A stretch of 64,000 nucleotides of DNA from Helicobacter salomonis (GTDB lineage: Bacteria; Campylobacterota; Campylobacteria; Campylobacterales; Helicobacteraceae). Below are positions 34,192 through 44,095 of this stretch, piece after piece. The notes beneath the pieces were generated by a model. The model did not search any database, was not told the DNA's origin, and saw only the letters and a list, made by a program, of their open reading frames with translations. The position numbers and the translations under genes were made by a program. The DNA lies in the NCBI RefSeq assembly GCF_017979425.1, contig NZ_JAERIS010000001.1:1-64000 (forward strand). Reading direction: 5' to 3'. Within the stretch, counting starts at the first letter, position 1, and each line of letters opens with the position of its first letter.

Positions 34192-36255
34192 CTAATTCTT
34201 CTTAGCGGCAGCCTGATCGATCATCATCTGCACGGTATTGAAAGACTTATTCGCCTTAGAAATCTGCTCATCATAGGCGGCAAAACGCTCCGCCATGGTG
34301 TCATAGCGCGTTTTTAAAAGCTCCATGGCGTTCTCCTTATCCTTTTTCAAGGCTCTGACATCCTGGTTTAAAGAGTCCTCATAGAGTTTCAAACGCGCAT
34401 TACCACCATCGACTAAATTCGCCAAAACTTTATCTACGCGTTCAAAAATTCCATCTTGGTGAATTTCTTTACCTCCGATGGTCTTATTATCACTTCCATA
34501 GAAAAAGTCCTGTGTGCCTTGAGGATCAGCACTGATTGCACTAGAGAGGCGATTTTCATCAAGACTCATTTTGCCATGTTCATCGAGCATGATTCCGTAT
34601 TTCATCAGGCTATCCACCCCTTTACTGGTAGTGAGCGTAAATGTAACTGCATTGGTTAAGGACGAGCGAATGGTGCGGATATCACTCACTCCATTGAAAA
34701 TCCCCGCGATTTTAGTGTCGGGATCGTAACGGGTTGTCTCATCTAATTTAGGGATGAGTTCATTATAGGCTTTGACAAACTCTTTTACATTATCCACAAT
34801 CGCCTTATCATCTCTAGTAATGCTCACAATGGCAGGCTTGCCCGCCTCCGTTGTGCCCAGCAAGCTTAAAGATACCCCATTGATCACATCATTCACTTCA
34901 TTGGTGGGGCGGGTGATAGTCGCGCCATTATAGGTAAATCTAGCATCCTCAGCACTTTGGAGGTTTTTGATGGCGAAGAGTTCTTGAGCATTAGCATAGG
35001 AACGACTGAAACCCTCAGAAAGGCCCAAAGCGCTGAGTCCTAGCTTGCCCTGCGCATCTGCCCCATTCAGGCGCAACTGCCCACTAGCACTATTGAGAAC
35101 AAGCTTGCCATCATTGCCCACGGAGGCACTGACACCTTCTAACTTACTCAGGGCCTGCGCGATAGCTTGGGCATTTTGCTCGCTAGAATTGCCAGACTTA
35201 GTGATCGCCCCCAAGTCCAGGCTTTGACCATTGACACTGATAGTCCCCTTGATTGTCCCTGATTTAGGAGCGGTTACTGCCTTGAGTAAATCCCCCTCCG
35301 CTTGGGATTTCTCTTGGATAAAACCCAGTTCACGCGCCTTGTCCCCTCCCACCTCCACAGCCAACCCTCTTTTATCGTTGATGACTAAAGACTTGCCATC
35401 ATTAATCACCCCCACATTTAGCTGCCCATCCTCCACAAGAGCCTTCGTAGCAGGATTGTCCTCTAAGGCTTTTTGGATCGCCCCACGTAAAGCTCTATTC
35501 TTGCTTTCTATAGAATTCTGTGCACTTAACTCTAGGGCAATGGGAATTTCAAGTGCATTATTGTGTTCATCATAAACTCTGATAAAAAAGTCGTCCTCGG
35601 GCTTGGTTTCACTTTTGAGTGCCAAACTGATGGGGGCATCACTACTCAGATGAGAAATCACGTTTGAACCAAAATAGATGCGGTTGTCCGCACCCGTATT
35701 TTTGCCATTGATCATCAGCTGATAGGGTTTGTTCCCCCCAGTTTTCATGACAATCCCCATGACATTACCATCAGTGGCATCTGTGATAGCTTGTGCGACA
35801 TCTCCCACACTCATACCTGCTTTGATGTTTACATCGTAATCTTGATGGTTGGTGTAAAAATGCAAAGTGGTATCGAATTGACTGAAAGCGTCATCGCGAG
35901 AGCTAAAATGCGTTCCAACTTCATTGATATCCCCCTGTGCCAAACTCTCCACATCTACTCTAATGTTTTGAATGGGAATGCCAGGACTTACATTTGCCTT
36001 GAGCGCGTCGCCAGTTACATTGCTATTGCGCGCAGTGTAAGTAGAATAGTCGCTCAAGGCCTTGGTGGGGGCTCTGAGATTGGAAATGAGGGTCTCAATC
36101 TCTATAAGGGCTTTTTGCTTCTCTAGGTTAGCTTCCATTTTTTTCTCAATGGGCTTAACCATCATATTTTCGTCTGCTTTTTTAAGCTTATCAATCACAT
36201 CATAATTTAGGACCTTACTCCCAAGCCCCAAGGAACTCAACTGTCCTATCGCCAT
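34192..36255 (-). CDS. fliD: Flagellar filament cap protein FliD
   Basis: The 687-residue cap protein has helical N- and C-terminal ends that insert in the filament ('SSLGLGSKVLNYDVIDKLK' at the start; a coiled coil near 625-680). The middle contains Ser/Thr/Asn-rich exposed domains. The length matches H. pylori FliD (about 685). Exported without a cleaved signal. It follows flaG by 26 bases and precedes fliS. Confidence 0.96.
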   Translation of the reverse strand: MAIGQLSSLGLGSKVLNYDVIDKLKKADENMMVKPIEKKMEANLEKQKALIEIETLISNLRAPTKALSDYSTYTARNSNVTGDALKANVSPGIPIQNIRVDVESLAQGDINEVGTHFSSRDDAFSQFDTTLHFYTNHQDYDVNIKAGMSVGDVAQAITDATDGNVMGIVMKTGGNKPYQLMINGKNTGADNRIYFGSNVISHLSSDAPISLALKSETKPEDDFFIRVYDEHNNALEIPIALELSAQNSIESKNRALRGAIQKALEDNPATKALVEDGQLNVGVINDGKSLVINDKRGLAVEVGGDKARELGFIQEKSQAEGDLLKAVTAPKSGTIKGTISVNGQSLDLGAITKSGNSSEQNAQAIAQALSKLEGVSASVGNDGKLVLNSASGQLRLNGADAQGKLGLSALGLSEGFSRSYANAQELFAIKNLQSAEDARFTYNGATITRPTNEVNDVINGVSLSLLGTTEAGKPAIVSITRDDKAIVDNVKEFVKAYNELIPKLDETTRYDPDTKIAGIFNGVSDIRTIRSSLTNAVTFTLTTSKGVDSLMKYGIMLDEHGKMSLDENRLSSAISADPQGTQDFFYGSDNKTIGGKEIHQDGIFERVDKVLANLVDGGNARLKLYEDSLNQDVRALKKDKENAMELLKTRYDTMAERFAAYDEQISKANKSFNTVQMMIDQAAAKKN

Positions 36256-36281
36256 GCTTCACTTCCCATTCTAAGCTCTCT

Positions 36282-36671
36282 TTAGCCCTTTTTGTCGAAG
36301 AGAATCCCTACAATGTCACGCATTTTCTTAGTCAATTTGATCGCTTCCTGCGGAGGAATTTCGCGAATCACTTTACTACCACTATCATTCTTGATCACCA
36401 CCACCAAACCCTCGATGTCCTCGTTATAGCTGAAGGTGATGTCTGAATGCATGCGTTTCATCTTCTCATTGAGGTCTTTGCTAATCTTCTGCAAATCCTG
36501 TTCCCTCAGTTCATGAGCCTGTAGATCATGTGCTTGTGTGATGGGATCATCATCTGGCTTTTTGGCTATCTCGTGCTTGAGTGCCTCTGCACCTAAATCA
36601 CGCTTGCTTGCTGGGTTAACAGGCAAGACATGGGGTTTTATCTCAGAGATGCTAGCGATACCGCTTGACAT
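36282..36671 (-). CDS. flaG: FlaG-family flagellar protein
   Basis: The 129-residue protein has a variable polar N-terminus and a conserved C-terminal half: 'LNEKMKRMHSDITFSYNED', 'VVVIKNDSGSKVIREIPPQEAIKL' is the family core (about 70-115). FlaG influences filament length. It is the first gene of flaG-fliD-fliS-fliT-like. I could not find a convincing sigma28 (TAAA-N15-GCCGATAA) or sigma54 promoter in the roughly 190 bases before it. Confidence 0.9.
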   Translation of the reverse strand: MSSGIASISEIKPHVLPVNPASKRDLGAEALKHEIAKKPDDDPITQAHDLQAHELREQDLQKISKDLNEKMKRMHSDITFSYNEDIEGLVVVIKNDSGSKVIREIPPQEAIKLTKKMRDIVGILFDKKG

Positions 36672-36769
36672 AGACTCTCCTTAAATACCACTACATCGAC
36701 ACTACCCTTTTATTTTTTAATGATATTTGATGCGATGGCGTGCTAAAAAGGCTTATGGTAAAATTGCAG

Positions 36770-36775
36770 TATAAT
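36770..36775 (+). promoter_or_regulatory. -10 box of the Hop-type OMP gene
   Basis: GCAGTATAAT lies 105 bases before the ATG, giving a leader of roughly 93 bases. No simple repeat or homopolymer near it suggests phase variation of this promoter. Confidence 0.5.
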
Positions 36776-36874
36776 GTGATCGCTGGGGTTCCTCTTGGAA
36801 CATTGTGACAACCGGTTATAGTTGCTGGGGATATTGATAATGCTCCACAGCGCTTTGCATTGGAGGGAAGCGCG

Positions 36875-38269
36875 ATGAATAAAACTACCTTAAATGCCCT
36901 GTCTTGGATTGGCATTGGTTTAGGGTCTTTAGGTGCGGAGAGCAATGGCTTTTATACTGATATTGGGTTTGAGTTCTCACGCGTGCAAACCATTGAGCGT
37001 TCCAACACCCCTGCCTCTCTTGCGTCATTAGACTCTAATACCAAGACTTCCATTCTTTATAGCCTCTTTAAACCCGGCGCAAGCAAGGAAAGTATTGCTG
37101 CAGCTGCGCACCAAATTGGCATAGTAGAAGGGCTTGTTAAAAATAGTGGGTGTGCCTCGAAGGGATGCCTAGTGAGCAATGCGCAAATGCAAAATTTCCT
37201 CGACGCAACGACAGATGCTGCCTCGATGAGTTTGGCAATCTCTGCTCTTTTGGCGGTTTTAAAGGATGTGGGTGCTACATACAATGGAGCTGCTATTTCT
37301 TCAGAGAATATTGGAAATGTTTTGTACGACTATATGTCTCGCAATGGAGTAACTGATGGCACCCTACACTCCATCAGAATACCATTTTCTAGCATTATTG
37401 ATGTTCCTAGAAGACTGACCCCAAGGGAGATTAGGCCTATACGCAGCAGCCTTTACTGGCTCTTTTCTCCCATAGGTCGTGCCAATGCCTCTAGTCTCAT
37501 GAATAATTTTGCCGGCCATCTTTATGAACAAGATTCCTTTGCGAATCCGACAGTATTTAAGGCCATGCTTGCGAGTGCAGCGCGTATACAACAGGCACAA
37601 ACAGCTCTTAATGGTGTATTAAAGAGCGATCTGAATAACATGAAAACTTCTGAACCTCAAAAGCTAAGAGAGTTGTTGAGCTATTATCAAGAACTCGACA
37701 TTAGTCCTGCCACCCCCACTCTTGGGATTTTAAAGCAGTTCATCAATATGGGCAGCAACGATGGTAACATGTATGGTGTGAATGTCCAGTTTGGATTTAA
37801 GCATTTTTTTGGTGCTAAACGGCGTTTTGGCTTGCGTTACTATGAATATTTTAGTTACCAACATGGCAATAACCATCTGAATGGTGCGCTCAATAATTTT
37901 ATCTATGGAGTGGGGATTGATATGCTGTGGAATTTCTTTGAGAGTGCCAATGAAACCTTTACCACAGGCTTTTTCACAGGATTGATTTTTGCAGGGAGCT
38001 CATGGCTGGTGCAGGGATCGAATAATTGGCAGGTTCTCGCGGACAATGTCGAGGATTTAGGAGGGAGTGCACACCTTCGTAAAACTTTTTTTCAATTACC
38101 CATCAATGTAGGTTTGCGCACCAACATCGGCAAAGAAGGATTTGAGATTGGAATGCGTTTTCCTGTGATTAATAACACCTATTTTAGAGGCACTATTGGC
38201 GGGTTCTCGGAAACTTTGACTTATAAAACTCAGATGAGTGTTTTCTTCAACTGGGTGCACAATTTCTAG
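36875..38269 (+). CDS. Hop/Hor-family outer membrane protein
   Basis: The 464-residue outer membrane beta-barrel has an N-terminal signal (cleavage about 'GSLGA/ES') followed by the Helicobacter OMP start 'ESNGFYTDIGFEFS'. The middle is Ser/Ala-rich and variable. The C-terminal third is a run of amphipathic strands ('GVNVQFGFKHFFGAKRRFGLRYYEYFSY', shortened here, near residues 300-330) ending in Phe ('FFNWVHNF'). The specific Hop member is not recognisable; adhesin and porin roles are both possible. The start at 36875 follows GGAGGG. It stands alone, divergent from flaG. Confidence 0.85.
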   Translation: MNKTTLNALSWIGIGLGSLGAESNGFYTDIGFEFSRVQTIERSNTPASLASLDSNTKTSILYSLFKPGASKESIAAAAHQIGIVEGLVKNSGCASKGCLVSNAQMQNFLDATTDAASMSLAISALLAVLKDVGATYNGAAISSENIGNVLYDYMSRNGVTDGTLHSIRIPFSSIIDVPRRLTPREIRPIRSSLYWLFSPIGRANASSLMNNFAGHLYEQDSFANPTVFKAMLASAARIQQAQTALNGVLKSDLNNMKTSEPQKLRELLSYYQELDISPATPTLGILKQFINMGSNDGNMYGVNVQFGFKHFFGAKRRFGLRYYEYFSYQHGNNHLNGALNNFIYGVGIDMLWNFFESANETFTTGFFTGLIFAGSSWLVQGSNNWQVLADNVEDLGGSAHLRKTFFQLPINVGLRTNIGKEGFEIGMRFPVINNTYFRGTIGGFSETLTYKTQMSVFFNWVHNF

Positions 38270-38362
38270 GGTAACACAAAGCTTCCGACTATGGGATCTG
38301 TGCAAGTGAGCCTTGATAACACTAAACCTCCTAGCTTTAGCTGCGGAGAGTATGTCGATAAA

Positions 38363-39163
38363 CTATTTAAACGCGTCTTTAAGTGGGTTATTAAAAAGCA
38401 TGAGGCGGTTAGACTTCTCCAAAGATGACTTGGAAAACCCCTTGGGAATCCGAGTTAAAATTTCCTTGATACTTCTGTGGCGCACCCCCGTATTCCCGAT
38501 TACCTCTTTGAGCGCATTGGGCACAAAGTGATTGCTCTCTGTAATGTGTGCCACAAAAACCTTGCACCCCTCCTGTTTAGCATATTCTAAAGGGGGTACC
38601 ATATCCGTATCTTTGCTAAAAAGCAAAATGCGATCAGCTAACTCCTTGCAACTTACACGTACCATGTCAGCAGTCAAATAGGTATCCGCTTGCTTTTGCT
38701 TCAATCTTGGTTTGATCTTGATAGTTCTGACACTTTTACCAATATCTTTAACATATTCTTCACTATTGCGCTCTTCAAATTCTACCTTGAGCTTTACCTG
38801 CCGCACCTCAAAGAATCCAGATAGGCGCATCTCTTGGTTAAAAATTTTAGTGATATCAGACTTACGCCTGGCTAGCTTATATTCCTCAGGATTTTCCTGT
38901 TTGTAACTCTCCAACTTGTAGCCATCTTGGCTATGATCTAAGATCTGCCCTTCCCATTCTTTCAGAGGAGTGGAAACATACAGAAAAATCTTATGATCCA
39001 TTAATTCTTCATCTTCTTCCATGAAAGCTTCGCAAAAGGCACGCAGATGATCCTGATCATTGAAGCGAAAAAACTGCTCTCCAAATTCTTTATGATACCG
39101 TTGGATACTCTCCAATTCAATACGCAAATTCTCCCAATCCACAAAAATGGCTAATTTCTCCAT
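38363..39163 (-). CDS. NYN-domain (PIN-like) protein
   Basis: The 266-residue soluble protein starts 'MEKLAIFVDWENLRIEL', the first acidic motif of NYN/LabA-type nuclease-like domains. It continues with 'DTYLTADMVRVSCKELADRILLFSKDTDM', in which Asp residues match the fold's metal-binding second motif, and 'YAKQEGCKVFVAH'. Substrate is unknown; NYN proteins usually act on RNA. The frame is open 20 codons upstream into dnaJ, but GAGGAA fits ATG 39163. It is 11 bases after dnaJ, the same neighbour as in H. pylori. Confidence 0.8.
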   Translation of the reverse strand: MEKLAIFVDWENLRIELESIQRYHKEFGEQFFRFNDQDHLRAFCEAFMEEDEELMDHKIFLYVSTPLKEWEGQILDHSQDGYKLESYKQENPEEYKLARRKSDITKIFNQEMRLSGFFEVRQVKLKVEFEERNSEEYVKDIGKSVRTIKIKPRLKQKQADTYLTADMVRVSCKELADRILLFSKDTDMVPPLEYAKQEGCKVFVAHITESNHFVPNALKEVIGNTGVRHRSIKEILTRIPKGFSKSSLEKSNRLMLFNNPLKDAFK

Positions 39164-39174
39164 CAAATTCCTCG

Positions 39175-40293
39175 CTATTTTTTCACTAAATCCTGCCACC
39201 ATCGTTTGACCTTGCCATAGCAAACCTCAAACACACTTTTATAGGGTTCACTTTGATAGCCAAAGCTCTCATGCAATTTGAGCAATAGTTCTCTTTGTTT
39301 GTCATCCAAGCGTTCAGGATAGACAATCTTAATCACCGCGATTAAATCACCATGGCGCGCGCTATTCACATCCTTCACCCCTTGGTTTTTAAAAATAAAT
39401 TGCGCGCGATTAGCAGTATTGGGCGGAATCTGAAGTTCTAATTCTTGTTTAAGAGAGGGCACCATAATCGTGCTTCCTAAGGGAATAGAAGTAAAGAACA
39501 CAGGCACTTCAATGAACACATGCATGCCTTCACGCACAAAATGCTCATCGGCACCCACGAGCGCCTCTAAGTACAAATCTCCGCGCTTTCCAGCTTGGTA
39601 TTCATTGCCTCGTTGCGCTACACGGATTCGATTGCCTGCATCAATGCCTTCAGGCACATCCAGGCTAAATTCCTCGCTAGCCATCACGAAGCCCTCTCCC
39701 TTACAAGACATGCACTTATCTGTCGCAATCTGTCCACGACCTTGGCATCTGGAGCAGGTACTGCTCAAAGTCATAAAACCCTGTTGCACATAGGTTTGTC
39801 CCTTACCCTTGCATAGCCCACAAGTACTGAGCTTCCCCTCTTTTGCTCCACTTCCCGAACAATCTTTACATAGAGTTTTATAAATATTTTTAATCGATTT
39901 CTTACACCCAAAAACCGCCTCTTTAAAGCTCAGTTCTAAAGACAACAATGTATCCTTGGGAATCTTGAAACGAGTCTCTGGTTTGCTAAAGCCAAAAGCA
40001 TTTCCAAAGATAGAATCCTCACCAAAAAAACTCGAAAAAATATCATTAAGATCGCTAAAGCTAGATCCTGCGCGCCCTTCTAACCCCTCTTTCCCATAAC
40101 GATCGTAAATTTGGCGTTTCTGCTCATCTCCTAAAACACCGTATGCCTCATTAATTTCCTTAAATTTTTCCTCTGCTTCTTTATCACCCAAATTACGATC
40201 GGGATGGTATTTTAGGGCGAGCTTTTTATAGGCCTTTTTGAGCGTTTCCTTGTCTGCTCTCTTGTCTACGCCCAAGACTTCGTAATAATCCAC
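39175..40293 (-). CDS. dnaJ: Hsp40 cochaperone DnaJ
   Basis: The 372-residue cochaperone has a J-domain with 'YHPDRN', a Gly/Phe-rich linker with '[14 protein letters not shown]', and four CXXCXGXG zinc repeats starting 'CKDCSGSG', 'CGLCKGKG', 'CSRCQGRG' and 'CMSCKGEG' (about 145-205). The C-terminal substrate domains follow. All parts are intact. It stimulates DnaK, which is encoded at 6934-8808. It leads a two-gene unit with the NYN protein. Confidence 0.97.
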   Translation of the reverse strand: MDYYEVLGVDKRADKETLKKAYKKLALKYHPDRNLGDKEAEEKFKEINEAYGVLGDEQKRQIYDRYGKEGLEGRAGSSFSDLNDIFSSFFGEDSIFGNAFGFSKPETRFKIPKDTLLSLELSFKEAVFGCKKSIKNIYKTLCKDCSGSGAKEGKLSTCGLCKGKGQTYVQQGFMTLSSTCSRCQGRGQIATDKCMSCKGEGFVMASEEFSLDVPEGIDAGNRIRVAQRGNEYQAGKRGDLYLEALVGADEHFVREGMHVFIEVPVFFTSIPLGSTIMVPSLKQELELQIPPNTANRAQFIFKNQGVKDVNSARHGDLIAVIKIVYPERLDDKQRELLLKLHESFGYQSEPYKSVFEVCYGKVKRWWQDLVKK

Positions 40294-40402
40294 GACAACC
40301 CTTCATGTGTATTGTAGGAATCCATTCTAGCTCAAAACCCTTAAGCTTCTCGTTAAAGCCCTCCTAGCTCATAACAAGCAGAAAACAATGCCTTAGTTAT
40401 CC

Positions 40403-42052
40403 TCAAACATGGGGCACAATTTGGGGAAACATGTAGGCGATAACGCTAATGGCAATTCCCATAAGAACGATAAAGAGAATGGAGTATTTAACCGTGAATT
40501 TGAAGAGATCGGATTCCTTGCCCGTTAGTCCCACCGCTGCGCAGGCGATGGCAATGCTCTGAGGACTGATCATCTTGCCCAAGGTTCCACCTACAGTATT
40601 AGCAGTGAGGGTCAACACTTCGGGAATTTTAAGGTGATGGGCTGTGAGTTGTTGCAGAGAGCCAAAGAGTAAGTTAGAACTCGTATCGCTCCCTGTCAGG
40701 AAAACTCCTACCCAGCCAATGAGGGGAGAGAAGAAAGTAAAGGCCGGACCGGTGTGAGTGAGTGCTAAGGCCATGGTGGCGGAGATTCCGCTGTAATTAG
40801 AAACGAAAGCAAAACTGAGCACCAAACCAATGGTGAGAATGGGATAACGCATCTCTTTAAGCGTATCGCCAAAGACATGCACAGCCTCGCTCACCTTAAC
40901 GCGCAGCACAAAAATACTTAGGATGCCGGCCACAAAAATTGCTGTGCCTACAGTGTTAAGGAGAGGAAGTTTGTAGATGACACCAAAATCCGCGCTTTTA
41001 CCCTCTATCACAAAGGGCGTGCTTTTAAAAATTTTATGGCTAATGCTTTCAAATTCAAAGTAAAAACTAGAAAAGGCAAGGGGTCCACCCTTGGCAAAAA
41101 GGGATTTAAACCAGGGTTGAGTCCAAACGATGATGGCTATAATCAAGATCAAAAATGGAGCCCACGCTACAAAGACTTTGCAAATATGGTGTTGTTGGGT
41201 TGTGGGTTGCACTGGTTTGCCATCACTTCTAAAAATGTGCTTGGGTTGCCAAAATTTCAAGAATATCCCGGTGAGCACCAAAGAAACCACGGCTGATAAA
41301 ATGTCAGGTAATTCAGGGCCTAAATGATTAGAGCTAAAATATTGCGTGATCGCAAAACTCCCAGCAGCGACAAGCACGGCTGGGAAAGTTTCTCTAATCC
41401 CGCGCATGCCATCCATCAAAAAGACGATGAAAAAAGGCATCCCTAAACTCACCAGCCATAACACTTTGCCCGTCATGGCCGAAATCGCTGTGGCTGGCAC
41501 ACCCACTGCTCCAGCCATTGCCGTGATGGGGATGCCCACCGCTCCAAAGGCCACTGGTGCGGTGTTAGCAATTAAACATAACCCGGCCGCATAAAGAGGC
41601 GTGAGACCCAAACCCACTAAAATAGCTGCCGTGATCGCCACAGGTCCCCCAAAACCAATAGCTCCCTCTAAGAATGCCCCAAAACAAAAGCCTACCAAGA
41701 TCACCAGAATGCGATGATCAGGGGTGATGGATTGCACACTTTCCTTGAGAATCTCAAAATATCCAGATTTTACGCTGAGCTTGTAGAGGAAGATGGCGGC
41801 GATAATAATCCATGCGATGGGCCAGAGACCATATAAGAAGCCATAGACAAAACTAGCGCCCACCATCATTACTGGCATTTTGTAGATCGTGAGCGCAATC
41901 AGCACGGAGAGTGCTACACTCAAAAATGCCGCGACATATCCTTTGAGCTTGAACACGATCAAGGAGACAAAAAACAGCGCAATAGGCAAAACCGCTACCA
42001 GTGCGCTCAACCATATACTACCCCCTATAGGGGCATAAGTCTGGTGCCACAT
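40403..42052 (-). CDS. lctP: L-lactate permease (LctP family)
   Basis: The 549-residue integral membrane protein has about 12-14 helices and imports lactate, a carbon source abundant in gastric mucosa. Family stretches include 'PIGGSIWLSALVAVLP', 'GAFLEGAIGFGGPVAI', 'GPAFTFFSPLIGWVGVFLTGSDTSSN' (shortened) and 'ANTVGGTLGKMISPQSIAIA'. H. pylori has two tandem lctP genes; here there is one. About 110 bases separate it from dnaJ, and a G/C-rich hairpin lies just upstream of its start. Confidence 0.93.
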   Translation of the reverse strand: MWHQTYAPIGGSIWLSALVAVLPIALFFVSLIVFKLKGYVAAFLSVALSVLIALTIYKMPVMMVGASFVYGFLYGLWPIAWIIIAAIFLYKLSVKSGYFEILKESVQSITPDHRILVILVGFCFGAFLEGAIGFGGPVAITAAILVGLGLTPLYAAGLCLIANTAPVAFGAVGIPITAMAGAVGVPATAISAMTGKVLWLVSLGMPFFIVFLMDGMRGIRETFPAVLVAAGSFAITQYFSSNHLGPELPDILSAVVSLVLTGIFLKFWQPKHIFRSDGKPVQPTTQQHHICKVFVAWAPFLILIIAIIVWTQPWFKSLFAKGGPLAFSSFYFEFESISHKIFKSTPFVIEGKSADFGVIYKLPLLNTVGTAIFVAGILSIFVLRVKVSEAVHVFGDTLKEMRYPILTIGLVLSFAFVSNYSGISATMALALTHTGPAFTFFSPLIGWVGVFLTGSDTSSNLLFGSLQQLTAHHLKIPEVLTLTANTVGGTLGKMISPQSIAIACAAVGLTGKESDLFKFTVKYSILFIVLMGIAISVIAYMFPQIVPHV

Positions 42053-42103
42053 ACAATACTCCTAGAGAAATTACCCTAAGTATAGCATGGGGTTCAGGGG
42101 GGA

Positions 42104-42121
42104 GGGGGGCGAGCGCCCCCC
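42104..42121. terminator. G/C hairpin between Hop-like gene and lctP
   Basis: GGGGGGC pairs with GCCCCCC around the loop GAGC, 17 bases beyond the stop of the minus-strand OMP gene. It is very stable but has no T-run. It is the likely terminator or attenuator between the OMP genes and lctP. Confidence 0.5.
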
Positions 42122-42137
42122 TTAGAGCGACACTTCC

Positions 42138-43763
42138 CTAGAGACTGTAAACATAATTCACAAAGACGGACACATTGCGCTTGTAGCTAATATCAAGACT
42201 CTGTTCACCTCTTGTACCTTTAAGATAGCTGTCCATCAATAGGGGAATGCGCAGACCCACTTCAAAGCCGTGGTGTTTGCTCAGATTACTTCGAAAGCCA
42301 ATATTTAAGGGGATTTGAAAATAGGTAGTGTGCTGGCTTACCTGCCAGTTCTGATCTTTCATGAAGCGGGCAAGGGTTTGGTAGGCGTGGGCGTTTTTGA
42401 GAAGCCAAGTGCTACCCGCCAACATAAAGCCCACGAACACCCCCGTGGTGTAGTGCCCCTTAGCACTTTCATAGAAGTTATAGAGCGCATCCATCCCTGC
42501 GCCATAGACAACATTGCTCAAAGGCGTGCTACCTATGAGTGCGCCGTATTGGTAGCTAAAACTTCCATAATAACGCAACCCTACGCGTTTTTTCTTACCA
42601 AAGAATTGTTTATAGCCCAGTTGAGCGTTCACTCCATACAAATTTCCATTGACCTGACCACTCCGCATGGTGCTCAGAGTAGTGGCAACAGATGAGAGCG
42701 CAAGCAAGCTGGGGTTGTTGCTGGCATAGGTCTTGAGCTTGCTTTGTGTGGCTTGTAGATAGGCTAATAGTGTACCTAAGTCTTGAATCGCTTTGCCCTT
42801 AGCTTGCCGGCTTTGCGGACTTAGATTCTCTGGGGGTGTTGAGGCGAGCAAGCCATCTGGTCTTTGAGCATGGATGGCAGTGGTCGCAAGAGTGTTGAGC
42901 AAGCTCCGTTGTAACTGCTCCACTTGCGCGATGAGTTGGCTTAAATTAGCCTGTAGACCGGCTACATCATGGCTTGTGGTGGAGGCCAAGCTATAAAAGC
43001 CCTTGAATGTGTCTTTGAGGTTTTGAGTGATATTAGGATTGCCTGATACCTCGCTAAAGAATTTGTTTGTCCCAGCCACCAAAGAGCTCACCGCCGCAGC
43101 GTCATCTGCACCGCTGTTTTTCACAAGGGTTAAAAGCGCGCGGGTGTTGACTTGTAGAGTGTTTTCTTGATCGGCTTGATAGCCCCCTACAGCTCCCTGC
43201 ACGCTGTCCCCATCTATCAAAGCCTGTAGGTAGGTTTTAGAAGCGAGAGAGGGGGCGCTATTGCCCGTTTGTGGGCCTGTGTTTTGGGCACTATTGTCCC
43301 CTGCGCCCTTGTTCCCTATGCTGGGTTGTTGGGGTGGCATTTTTCCTTGTGCACTAGGATTGTGCGGGACTTTCCCTTGTGCGGCATTTCCTCCTGTATT
43401 GGGCTGGGGGGCTGTAGCTGTGGTGTTAGGATTTGAGGGCGTTTGCACGCTGGGGGGCATGGGGTTTTGAGGCTTAGGAACTTGGATGATTGGAGGCTTG
43501 GGGGTGTTTTGAGTGCTGGGATTTTGGGGCAGAAATGTGGGGGTTTTTTGGGGCTTTTGCACATTGGGTTTATTGGGCGTGGGGTTAAAATCTGGGCGTG
43601 CCCAAATGGGGGGTTTGGGAAAAGATTTCCCATCTGGAGTGCAGCAGTAGATTACATCGGTACGCTGAAAACCATCCTTATCCACATCCGGGACATCGGC
43701 GTTTAAAAAGGGCGCGCTAAGAGCTGTGCTTAAACTGAACGCGAAGTGTTTGTAAGAAGACAT
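42138..43763 (-). CDS. Proline-rich Hop-type outer membrane protein (C-terminal barrel)
   Basis: The 541-residue product has its own possible signal peptide ('FSLSTALSAPFLNA'), then about 110 residues unusually rich in Pro, Asn, Gln and Thr (about 45-165), then a helical variable region. It ends in a typical Hop C-terminal barrel ('NLYGVNAQLGYKQFFGKKKR' and strands to 'NVSVFVNYVYSL'). It lacks the usual N-terminal 'AENNGFY' module, which is encoded by the small gene just upstream. It starts 9 bases after that gene's stop with GGGAG as ribosome binding site, so both are probably made from one transcript. Confidence 0.8.
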   Translation of the reverse strand: MSSYKHFAFSLSTALSAPFLNADVPDVDKDGFQRTDVIYCCTPDGKSFPKPPIWARPDFNPTPNKPNVQKPQKTPTFLPQNPSTQNTPKPPIIQVPKPQNPMPPSVQTPSNPNTTATAPQPNTGGNAAQGKVPHNPSAQGKMPPQQPSIGNKGAGDNSAQNTGPQTGNSAPSLASKTYLQALIDGDSVQGAVGGYQADQENTLQVNTRALLTLVKNSGADDAAAVSSLVAGTNKFFSEVSGNPNITQNLKDTFKGFYSLASTTSHDVAGLQANLSQLIAQVEQLQRSLLNTLATTAIHAQRPDGLLASTPPENLSPQSRQAKGKAIQDLGTLLAYLQATQSKLKTYASNNPSLLALSSVATTLSTMRSGQVNGNLYGVNAQLGYKQFFGKKKRVGLRYYGSFSYQYGALIGSTPLSNVVYGAGMDALYNFYESAKGHYTTGVFVGFMLAGSTWLLKNAHAYQTLARFMKDQNWQVSQHTTYFQIPLNIGFRSNLSKHHGFEVGLRIPLLMDSYLKGTRGEQSLDISYKRNVSVFVNYVYSL

Positions 43764-43772
43764 GGCGCTCCC

Positions 43773-44006
43773 TTAGCTCCCCGCTTTATTTTGGGGGACT
43801 TGGGGATTTTGTAAGATCAGGGGTGTGGCATTTCGCACATTAAAAAGTGGGGCTTGTTTGATGAGCTCGGGGGCTTTATTCTGTGTGCTCTGCGTGATGT
43901 TAGAGTATTGGAAGCCCACAGCTCCATAAAAACCATTGTTTTCTGCTCCTAAAAACGAGCCATAACCTAGAATTGCTGTGATTAAAGCTAATTGTAAAAA
44001 TCGCAT
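43773..44006 (-). CDS. Short protein with Hop N-terminal module
   Basis: The 77-residue product has a signal peptide ('LALITAILGYGSFLGA') and the Hop-family start 'AENNGFYGAVGFQYSNITQ', then stops after 'NPQVPQNKAGS'. In ordinary Hop proteins this module continues straight into the barrel protein. Here it ends at a clean TAA, followed by a ribosome binding site and the next gene. It could be the 5' half of a split or frameshifted Hop gene, or a real small periplasmic/outer-membrane partner. No homopolymer lies at the break. Confidence 0.65.
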   Translation of the reverse strand: MRFLQLALITAILGYGSFLGAENNGFYGAVGFQYSNITQSTQNKAPELIKQAPLFNVRNATPLILQNPQVPQNKAGS

Positions 44007-44095
44007 GAAACTCCTTTATATTTGTGTAAGTTGCTAAGTAAACCCAGCAGCTTATTTTATCATGTATTAGATAAAAACAAGAAAGTTTAAATATT

